DNA from: Sialis fuliginosa
Lineage: Eukaryota; Arthropoda; Insecta; Megaloptera; Sialidae
Direction: 5' to 3'
DNA: 64,000 nt
Assembly (NCBI GenBank): GCA_961205875.1
Contig: OY540811.1
Coordinates: 15,803,248-15,867,247, forward strand
Part shown: positions 37,001 through 49,000 of the stretch, one piece after another
Position numbering within the stretch: position 1 is the stretch's first letter
Layout: every line of letters begins with the position of its first letter
The notes under the pieces: generated by a model
What the model was told of the DNA's origin: nothing
The model's input: only the letters and a program-made list of their open reading frames with translations
The model's database searches: none
Made by a program: the position numbers and the translations under genes

Positions 37001-40000
37001 ACTTGAAATTGGTGTATTTCAATAATAATAATAATATTAAAAATTTCCTATGTACGTTAGTTGATTGGTCTGAATCACTGAAGCGAGATAAGCCCTTTTA
37101 GTATCGTAAATATAGGTTTTTACCAAGACTGTATCAGTCTGGAATTTTAGTCTCCTGATGAGGACTTCTTGTGAAGTCGAAATACGTGTCGAGTGACATT
37201 GTTTTATTTAAGGAGTATATTTTTAGTTTAAGTGACTAAGAAACCACAGTTTCCCCGTTTTCCAGTAGTAAACATTAATATAAGTAATTTATTGATTTTT
37301 TAAAAGAATTAAGTTGTTTACATTTTTGAAATGATAACATTCCTATAAAACATTAATTATTACAAAGTCTGATATTCGTGAGTTTTTTTTATGAAAGTAT
37401 ATTTTTTATTCTGAATAAATTTTCTTAATATAATTTTATTTTATGAATAAACAGAAAAGGCACTGAACAAATATAAGTAATAATCAATTTCTACAAAGTT
37501 GTACGACATTTATGAAATTTTTTATTTTTTTTCTGAGTAACTTTTCTGAATACAAAATAGCGCTTGATTAAAAAAAAATTGAGTTTTTTTTAATATCAAA
37601 GCGGGTTTTATTTAAAAAAATCTATATAATTAATACTTATATATTATGCAGAGAAACGAAAAACGTATTCAATTTCAATAAAATGATGAAGAAAACATAG
37701 TATAATATGTATGGAGATAATACTTTAAGAGCATAGTAGAAATTATTCTTTTGTAAAAGTACCTGTATACAGACTGTATTTGTATTTTCATATGTACAGG
37801 CTGCACCATCTACCACATTTTCTCCGCTATGGTAGATTTCACCCGATTCTTGTATGGAACATGTTAACTGACATTTCATTGAATCTAAAAATCAAACAAA
37901 TAAATAACATATGAAGGTATGAGAAATGATTTTTGTACAAGTTTTAAATGAAAACTTAAGTATTTCGCAGTATTTCTGTGGCGTTTGAGTTGAAGCGTTA
38001 TGTGTATTATGGCGTGATAATTGGTTAAAAATTTATTACGTTTTTATACAAGTTCAAATATCTTAAATATATAGGCAGTTAATGAGTTAATAATTTAAAT
38101 TAGTACATCTAATCTACATTAATACATACGATATAAATGGTGTATTCACAGCGATGCCAGTGTGATTACTTTGAAAGAAAAATATAATTTATTTGAGCCT
38201 AGGAATTAAGAGGGCTCCCATATTTATATATGAGTGTGATATAAATTTCACTTAGGACGTCAAAATGAAAATTTTACATTAATAGTATTTTATTTTTAAA
38301 ATTTATTAATACAAACCCTTTCAACGCCACATTCGCAACCAGACCTCATTTAACGAGTAAAAAGTTCGTGAAGTATGTACTATTGAATATATTCAAATAT
38401 AAGATAACAATAGATTGGAATTGTAGCTATTACGTTAAAAAATGAAATTTGATGTTTTAAATATTAAAAATTGAATAACAGAAATAAATAAATTTCTAAA
38501 AAATGTTTATAGTGGTTCCTAACGAACTAAACTAGAAACATTGATTGAAATAGCGTTAAATAACACTTAAACATTATAAATTAAAACTACAAACATATAG
38601 CTCACCCTGTAGGGGCTCATACGGAGTCCACAGCCCGCTCACCGGCTGCAGAGTTTCCTCGGCCAGGATTTCTTGCAGGACTGCGCACTGCTGCGCACGA
38701 GGGTCGTGCGCAGGGCGGGCACACCTGGCCAATGCGCAGATTCGGAACTCCTCGGATTTGCCGTTGCAGTCGGCGCCACCGTACGCCGGCCTGTTGAAAT
38801 AATTGAAAAGTAGCTTTGTGTAACTAGGATTTATTTACAGTAGATGAGGAATTGAAGTATGTAAGCGTGTATGGGTGTACTTATGTATGTGAGAATGTGA
38901 GTATGTGTTCTTTGTAGTATGTTTGGATGAGATAAGTATAAAAGTCAATTGTAATTATTCGAAACAAAAACTTAAATAACGAAATTTTTTTTATACATAT
39001 ACCTCCAAAAATTCACTCTTATCAACAAATAGCCATTTAAAGTATCGCTTTTTAGTTATGTTAGTAAAATACTTGCAACAGTAATAAAACTGGCAATAGG
39101 TCGAAGAGGACGCTTATTAGATGATATATGTAAATTTATTTCTTTTCTTACCTTTAATCATAGAATAAGAATATATATTAATTTTGTGTAATTTGAAGCA
39201 TCCGTATTAAGTAAAATTCTGCATGATTTCTTTTGCATCGATATTTCTCGTAAACGGTTTATCCTATGATAAATGAGCTATGTATATTTTTGTGTATTTT
39301 GTGTTACATAATCTTATTAAAAGTCTAACTCAGGAAAAAATTAAAGAACAATAAAATACTCGCTAAAAATCGACTGGCCCCCTGGGTCCACACAACCCTG
39401 ATCAAAATTACTATTGGTTGATACTGGATATTGATAACACTTGTTAATACTTAACCTTGTATCAAATTTCATTACTGTATCATAATGGGTTGTCAAGATA
39501 TTAAATAAAAACTAATTTTGAATAAAATCTTTGGAGAGCTGTAGCCCCCTCACGAAAAATTTCCGGACACATGTTCATATAATGTTTTTTTGTTTAAAAT
39601 ATTTTTCTCAATGTACAGTTCAAGTTTGGCACGACAGTGCTGAATCACTCTGTATAGGTGCCCCAAAAGTAATTACCAATTTGTTAAAATAGATTTTATT
39701 TCTAATATATGAGTCCATGATTTTTGGGACACCTATACTATATATTATTATTACTTATACTCCCCTACCCTAGTTCGGGGTTTGGATGATACGCTTCTGG
39801 ATTTAATTATTCTAAACTTTAATTTGTCCGGAGAAATTTCCTTGTAGCGTACATAAAATAACACACAATATCATTAAACAAACACTTTAAAAACACGTGT
39901 CATGTACAGTATTGTACCGTAATGTACAGGCATGTATAAACATTTGCATACATGTTCGCACATATTGTTGCACATATGTATGTGAGGCGTGTGGATTAAG

Positions 40001-43000
40001 TTCAATTTTTTTAAAACAAGTTTGCTTTAGATTCATTCTCTTTAGACACATATTTCGACGGTAAATTGCGTTAGTTTTCTATAGTACAATATATGGAAGT
40101 GATACACAACCAATTAATAATTTTTATGTACGATAAATTAGTCATTTTTATTTATTTTCTAATTAATTAAGATACTAGCACTAGTCTTGGTCACATTAAG
40201 AGCAAAGTATACTGTTTTTTGGGATGGATGGGTTTCTTTTTTTTAATTTCCATGAGCTCGTGTTACTAATAAAACAAGAGTTATGTTTTTTTCTCTAGTA
40301 ATAATTAACGTAAACAGTGATAGAGACTTACTTATGATTACAAAATAATAAGTATTACAGAATAATGTAAAACTGATGCTGTGATAACATCATAATTAAT
40401 AAATAGATTATACTAATAATAATAAAAAATATGTATTGGTCTATTGCCATCAAATTAAGCTGTTTTACAGTTAAGTGTCTATAGACTGGTTCAGTAATGA
40501 CAGTAATCAAATATTAATAAATATTTCTAATTTAGTAGTAATTAAACAAGGCGTGTGATTAGTTTAAAATGATTTATAATTATCTACATACATTGGATTA
40601 TCACAAAAACGATTTCTAAAAGAAACTCCTCGTCCGCAGGTTCTAGAACATCGACTCCAAGGGGACCAGTAACCCCACCCTCCATCCATGGGATTGTGCA
40701 GGACCGGTTCTGTCCCCTCAGTTGATTTAGATCGGGGCCATCGACGGGTGTCAACTTTTTCACAATATCCTCCAACACACCACTAAAAATAAATAAATAT
40801 ATATTTTGTATTAACAAAACATTTAAAATGATGGTTGCTACATCCGTCAAAAACATTTTTTTAATTTAATTTTCCGTATTAATATGTTTTTCCATTTTGA
40901 AACCATTGAAATATTTTTAATTTTTAATATTATGTACCTACTACCTATAATAACAAACGTGTCATCTACTCACTTAAACTAAAAATATACTCCTTAACCA
41001 CAATAAAACACGTGTCGAGTGACATTGTTTTATTGTGGTTAAGGTGTATATTTTTAGTTTAAGTGACTAAGAAACCACAGTTTCTCCGTTTTTCCAGTAG
41101 TGTCATCTACTGTTCAGAACATTCACAAGTGCAAGAAAATCTAAAACAATAATTTTCCAACATAGTCGAATAAATTGAAAAACTGAAATTTTATATCGTA
41201 CGATATTTTGTTTAGGTTGGTATGGAACACTAAACGCACGATACTTGACTCGCACTTGACCATATAAAATCTGACCAATAAAAATATTAATAGTAAAATT
41301 AAGTGTAAACTGTATTTAAAATCAGGTTGTATATGAAATGCCCTATTCTGTTATCATATATATTATCAGGAAATCCCGCCATAAAACACCTACCACGAAA
41401 AGCTCTTGGAATGGAATGAACTAGGCGAGCTTTCGGCAGCTTAAGTGTTATGACTTGGCTACTAAATTTATCATCAATTTCCACGGCAATTCTTTTTTAC
41501 GATTTACTGAACATTTGAATTTGATATATTAAATCTATTGATTTGTTGCAGTACGTAGGTGTAATAATATTGTTGTATATGAACAAGAGTTTAGATCTTT
41601 TATCAAGATTTTTATTATACATACACGTGTAAGTACATTATACTGAAGTGAACATTGAATGTATTTATTTTGGTTAATTTGTATTTCCTTTTTCAACACA
41701 TTTTCATTATTTAATTTTAAGTATTTGTATTAACAAATGGTAGAAGGGAACAAAACATACGATACTTTTTTAAATATTCTCTATAGAATCTACACTAAAA
41801 AGTTATTGATAATTATTTTATTTTGTGAGATGGCTCTGGTATCAAAAAGTGAACCTACTTGCTATGGCATCTGAAGGGTTAATAAATTAATAAAATTAAT
41901 TTAAAACAAGTTACATAAAAACAAAAATCTTAACCCGAATTTAAAAATACGCAAATTACTTTTGTAAACTTAATCAAAAATCCTAAACTTTGTATTTGTT
42001 AAAAGTTATTTCTAGCGGGTATTTTAATTTTAATTGCATACACCAAATTTGTGAAAACTTTTCTTGATAATGAATGTGCTCTAGACTTATTATTAGCAAT
42101 GAATTTATACTGAAAACGTACAATTAGCAGTTAAATGAAGAATTTTGACGCTGGAATGTTTACTTTAATCAGTACGAAAATGTTTTTTCAACGCTGCTCT
42201 AATTAAAAGTTAGAAGAAAAGGTGACGGAGCAAGAATTTTCTCGCGCATCCTATTATTGTTTTTTAAGTGATAAAAAAAACTTTAAAAAAGTTGTTACAA
42301 TCTCATGTTTCTTTTATTTCGCTTCGTTTTATTTTATTAGGATTATTTATAAGAAAGGGAAATGACAAGAAAAACAAATGGTTGTTTAGAATGTTTCTTA
42401 TTCATAGCATGTATATTACAGTTAGATCTTTTGAAAATAAACCATTGAAACGTTTCAAGAAACTGTATAAAGAGAAATTTGATATTTATATACAGTATTT
42501 AATAAAAGCTTTAATGTTCTAGCCGTAAAATAATGGGCGTCTTCAGTAAAGTGGGTCGAATTTGGGAAAATTTCGCGGTCTCGAAAATATAACAGTACAC
42601 AAAAGCTATTACTCATCAAGCTATTACACGATCGGTAACTTCAGATCGTGCATTGTGTTTAATTTTTTCTGTTTTTGATAACATGCAATTAAAAAATCTT
42701 GTTCAGGAGCAGGTGATGGATAAAAAGGGTATTTAAAAAAAGTATCTATTAAGTCCACCCAGCATCAGCATTTAAAAATGAATCATTTAAAAGATAGATA
42801 GGGAAGTAAATACCAGTGTTCCGCTTTGTTAGTGCCCATAAATCGAGAGATGTTTTATATATTTTCATATAATAATTGACCCCAGTTTGCCTCACACAAC
42901 GATGTACCCAGAAGAAAATTCAGGGGTTAGGGAAGGGGGATATTTTTTTAATCTTAAGACTCTGTAATCTGTATGTCTGTTATTTGAGACAAAAATGCCA

Positions 43001-46000
43001 ATGATAAACTTTTTTTATGAAAAATAGTTTAAATGATAAATTTGAATAAAACAACGTAAAATATACCGAAGATATTAAAAAAGCCTAATTTATTTTAAAA
43101 TAAATTTACCTTATCGAAAGCGCACTCTGTTCCTTCTAGAGGCGGTCCTTTTTTAGTTTTACAAACGAGAGGCGTATTTAAATGTCCACACCATAAATGA
43201 GCACAAGGTTCCACAATATCAAAACCTCGACATAATCCATATCTGAAAATCATTAACCTACATAAAATTGTGTTCAAATAATTAGTGCAAAAATATATTT
43301 TACCCATCTCCGAACTCAGCTCTGCACTGATCATCCATACTAAAAACTGTGCTAACCCGTGATTCCAAAACTGTTGCGTTTTGCGTTTGCGGGGGGTCCA
43401 TCAGACAAGTCCATTTCCTTTATAAAATAAATGATACATTAATATTAAAAATATAGTGTCTTCAACACAGTTTTTTATATGTAGTTCATTAATGGAAAAA
43501 CCTTATAGCTATAGAAATAAAATGTAAATAACGTACACAATAAATTAATTCTCGGCCTTTTTAATGAAACTTTGTTGTTTATTATAAAACATTAGTAATC
43601 ACCTAATCTTCAAAGTAATCTCCCTCACTTTAAAGTAACTTTCGAATTCCACGTCGAAAAAAAGATGGCTGTTGTGACTCAAAGAATTCATCGATGCTTT
43701 TTTTGACTTCTTTGGGAGATCGAAAATGCGAATCGGAAAAGCGATGATGAGACCAGAACAGGTAATAGTCGGAAGAGGCGAAGTCTGTAGAATACGCTGC
43801 ATGAGGTAGAATTTCACAATCCAAGCTGGAGATGACTTCCATAGTCGCTTTTGCTGTGTGTGGCCGTGCGTTGTCGTGCAAAAAAATCACCTACCTCGTT
43901 CCACTGCCGCTAAAAGGCCTTTTCGCCTCAATCAAATCACTTAATTTGAGCATGTGCTCTTGGTTGTGTTCTTCTTGCATCCGACAAGGATTTTCATTCA
44001 GTAGCTGCTTCAGTTCATGGTCGTCAACTTTTTTTGGTTGTCCAGGGTGTTCTTTATCCTGGTTATAAAAATTCCCATCCCGAAAGTTTTAAACCACTTT
44101 TTATATGTACTAAAGGACACAGAATTTTCACCTTAGACCAAAATATTATTTCTTTAGCCTTATCGGCACTTTTTGTTGGAATGCAAAAAGAAGGCAATGC
44201 CTCACTACTGTTTTTCGAGGTTATGTTAGCAACAGCATCAAGTAGTAAGTACTATACCTCGTTTTCAAACTAAAGGCGCTTCAAAACAACTAGATATACT
44301 GCGGGAAAGATTTAAATAGATACTGTCATCGAATAAACTTAGGGGCCGAGAATTAATTCATATACATAATAGACAATATAATATCAGGTGTTATAGAAAA
44401 ATGATTTTAGTTGCATTGTTGCGGTTAATTAACTCATCAATTTTTTCTATAAGTAAGTAGTAGATAATAATAATAAATAATATCCCCCGATAATCACCAC
44501 GTCTTAAAACTTGTATGACAACATCATATTTCATTATAAAATATATTTTTCAGAAATCTAGTAAAAATATGAGAACACACACAAAACAAAAAAGACAAAT
44601 ACAAAAATTATTTTCTTGTAAAAATATAAATAGATATTTGTTGTAAATACATATACAACATATCGAAAAAAGTATGCATGTATGTATAGGTATGTGAAAA
44701 CATCGTATGTACATTTCCTAAACATATTACGGTAAAAAGTAATTCGCCTGGGGGTGTAAGAGTAAACAATTTTATTCGAGATAACGATATCCAAACAGTA
44801 TCATATTCGTTGATGGGAGAATATAAAATATATATCTATACATATTACATACTAACGCATCATATGTGCATATATATAAGAATATACTATACCTTATACA
44901 ATATACATATATGTAGGGGAAAGGTGAAATATGTTCAGAAACATTGGTATGTTTTAAAACTATAATTCTGTTTTTGGGATGGTCGATTTTTACTTATAGA
45001 TCTTGTTCTAGTTTCTTCACGTTTCATTAATAAATAATTTTGTTTTATATGTGAAAATATTCGTTGTTCTAAATGTTACACAGTGGTAAGATATGTTATC
45101 GACTATTAGAGAAATAACATATTTGAGTTATAAAAAAACCCATAGATCTTATTTCAGATTTATAACTGACAGTCTCATATTGGTCTCGGATTTCATAAAC
45201 GTCAAAATGTAAACAGTTTTATTTTCAAATGTCTATCTAATAGGTTATATTAAGTAAATAATTCATTTGCATGGTGTTTTTTAAATTAAAAAATTGTCAT
45301 GATCATACCAAATTTCCCTTATATAGTTTTTTTTGTATTGGGTAAAGATAAAACTAACATAAAAACAGAGTGTAAAAAAACATTAAACTAAATAGAATTC
45401 ATTTAAAATGTTATTTTTATTGATCTCGCGGGGTTTCGGGTACCCGACAAGTTAAAAACGTATTATTATATTTAAATTAAAAAATATCTACCATGGATGC
45501 TACAGGATATTGTTATAGGTTCTAAAATACCCACACCAAATAAATAATAATATTAATTAAATAAACGACAATGGATAGATAATTATATTCCCGACTTTCA
45601 TTTAAATAAGAGTAAACAACTATTTGTGTTTTTATGATATATCTTCTTAGACTCATACTAGTAGGTACTAAATATAACATTTTTCTCGTTTGAATTACTG
45701 CGTCTACAAATAGACTCACATATATAAGTACATCAGGATGGAAATATAATATATTGTGGGGAAGTTAAAATTGTTATTTCCATCAAAGTCTTCGTTTCGA
45801 ACATTTTCATCATTATTTTCAAACATTTCTTACACATATAGTACAGGGGAGTCTTTAGAAAGATAAAATGAATAAGTTTGACACATATGTGCTTCAAATA
45901 TCAATATTTAATTCAAAACTTACATAACTTTGTGATGGAACTCTGCTCTAGAGCATTGGGACCATGTGAATGCAAGAAAAGTGGCTGATACCATTGGGGC

Positions 46001-49000
46001 CATCACTGTTCCAGACACAGAACCATCTTTAGCACAACTGTTCCCACTTTTTCTGTCTCCATCATGTGTTAAACCTAAACTGATAAAATGAATACAATCT
46101 TATTGTTTTTTTATACGATAATGTCCACATATATTTAGATTACTTAATATTATGTAATAATGCTCTGAATAATCGTGGGACTTAAAAACTGATTTCAATC
46201 GAATCTTTTGATCAAGTATGAATTTCCTATACCCAATTCGTTAATTAATGATTATATTTTATTACATTTTCCAGTTCGACACACAACAAAACTGCTCCCT
46301 AAAAATATATTTAAATATATATTCATAGAAGATCAATAATATTGATTTAGATATATTTGATATTTTAATACACATTTGACTTCTTCACATATTTTTTTTG
46401 TTGCGACAATGTTTTTAATAAGGGTTCTATATCTCAATAATTTAATCCTTTGAAGCTTGTCAAAAAAAATTTATAAAATAGTATAAACACAAAAACAACA
46501 AACGAATGGTGTCTCTTCTTGTTGGTAATTAATTAATAATGTATAGGTTTTTTTGTACTTTGATGTTTATTTTAAAAAAGCTCTGTTTTGACTTGTCAAT
46601 GTGTAAAATTTGCAAGCAGCTGTTATTGTTATTTTTTACGTTTTTATTTTATTTATTAGATTTTTTTTAATTTACATTTTGGCACAGCGATTAGTGGTTA
46701 TAAAATGATTTATATAAGGGTAATATATTTTTTAACTTAAAAAATAATGCTTTATTGATTTCTGTTCTTTTTTTGTTTCCGTTTCTATTCGAATCCCTGC
46801 AAATATGACTAAAAACCACTTACATGTGCGCCATCTCGTGCGCAACAATGAAAGCGCTGGTGAGGCCTTCGTCACGGTTGAGAGCACAGCTCCGGGTAGG
46901 ATCGCACACGCCTGCTACAGGTGCGTATCCCGAAGGACCTCCGATGTCCAGCCGCGTCAGCCAAACCGCCGCGTCGTGCCGCATGCGCGGGTGCAATCTT
47001 TGGTTTAGTTTAGCGTTCCAGTGGTTCACGTTCTCCAATGATCTCTTGGCGTTACCTTTACGTACCTGGAATTATTTTTAAAAAAGTGCCGAAGCGCTAC
47101 AAATTTTTTTGCAATTTTCACCCTTAGTTGGTTATGAATAGGTTGCAAATGTGAAAAAATGTTTAACCCTTAACTGATATCGTAAATTTTACTAACGTAC
47201 TGGTATCGTGAGGTATTTGCAGCCCCCACTGAAGATTGGTATTTGGCGAGCTAATTTGAGACAGGATAACAATTTATAAATGGTAAATAATACACTCATT
47301 TTGTGTAATCAACTAGCTTTTATTACCATTATTTTACTAAATTATCTTCTATGAGAGATCACAATAAAGTTACAATTTTTTTGGATATATTTAGGTTAGT
47401 ACAAAAACTCTAAAAAAATAATTTTTGGAAAATTTTTAACACAAATATGTTTTCTTTCTTATCTAATATCAACTAATTAAGTTAAAAAAATGTGTATATG
47501 CCTCTTATTAACAATTAAAAAAATTTATTTGTATCGTGGGAATATGCTAAAGCACCGAACGTCCGACACCCGCCGCAAGTTACGACGTAATGAGATTACT
47601 TAAAATGGCGGGTGCGCATGATGCTTAGATTTTTAGAAAAACATCAAACCATAGCATGCGGGAGTCGGCCAGCCCCTACGATACCAGTTATGGGTTTAGT
47701 ATATATTAATAAATATGTATTATATACCTATATCATTTCTTATATTTTCTCTATAATTGTTTAATATTTTTCAAATAAAAAGTATCTGAGCCCGACTACA
47801 CTATTGGTTTAAGGTTTTACAGCTGAATTTTTTTATCTTACCTCATGTCTTGTTTCTATGTAAACAAAGTAATATACATTTACAGAATCGGTCATATACA
47901 CATATCTATATTATTTACTTTGCTTTATTTCATAAGTCATTTGAATTAAATTTGCATCCCATTTTCGGACATGGTTTAATTTAGAATACATGTACTTCAT
48001 AAGTTGTCTGCCAGAGTAAAGGTCAGAATCGCTTACAACAGATTCGAAAATATTAAGACAAACGTCATCGGTTACCTTTTACTAGGGTAGAGCTTATATA
48101 GTTATATAATATTAAATAAAAACACAAATATACGTCCTATTCATTAATTAATTTTATATCAAATTGAACATATTAAAATACTAAAATTCGAAATATCAAA
48201 TATTTATTGCCACAAAATTTACTCATACACTTTTCAGTATATTGCATAGTTATTATAATTTAATTGCACAAATATATATGAGTCATATAAACGAAGAATA
48301 CTTTTCTTTATCTAGCAAAGGAGTTTCAAAATATCTGTCTTTTTTTTGGTACGTGAAGAAATGATTTAAATATTATAATAATTAAATGAGAGAAGTCTAC
48401 TAACAATAAGTTTGTGATAAGCGAATATGAATGAAAACTGGTCGACCTCTTCTGCAGGTGACTCTACCTATTATAACTCGTAATATAACTTAATTACTTA
48501 ATTTTTTTACGGTCCTCTGTCAGTACGAACGTTTCTGTACAAATGTTAATGACGTCACAAACAAATGAAGGTGTACGATAAATCAGGGAAATCCTCGGCA
48601 TTTGAACAAAAAACTTTAAGCCGTAAAAACTTTCTACCGTAATTAGGGAGCTCTGAATATTGATTTTTTTCTACAACAATTTTGTTTCTCTTGAGAGCAG
48701 TCTTATTTTTTTTCGTAATACACAGAGGCGTAGCTTGGGTTTCTGTATTAGTGCCCTCCACATTTAGAAAAATACTGTTTATTTTATAGGGTAATTTTTT
48801 ACCTCGGTGAGGGCCGATTTCGCAAACTCCTAGCTTTTACTCTATGGCAATTATGCTGAATTGTTGAATAAATGTTAAAAAACTGAAAGTTGAATCTAAA
48901 AAGATCATTTTATAGTTGAAACTTGATCCTTTCAAATGACAGGAGATTCCATCTTTATTTTTTTAATCAGTACAAGGTATGTATTGTTTTTGCTTATTTT

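Larger units (their letters stand above)
34016..38605 (-). other. Introns between the ADAMTS 3' exons
   Basis: Introns 34016-34344, 34640-34972, 35242-35911, 36157-36569, 36703-37762 and 37885-38605 are AT-rich. Only 36703-37762 holds something recognised: the hammerhead-like repeat at 37132-37275. Confidence 0.75.

Noticed and set aside
40584-40856. 90-codon open frame over an ADAMTS exon
   Set aside because: Out of frame with the TSP1-encoding exon 40592-40782; a shadow.
42268-42522. 84-codon plus-strand open frame in an ADAMTS intron
   Set aside because: Lys/Ile/Phe-rich composition as expected from AT-rich DNA; no domain or splice context.
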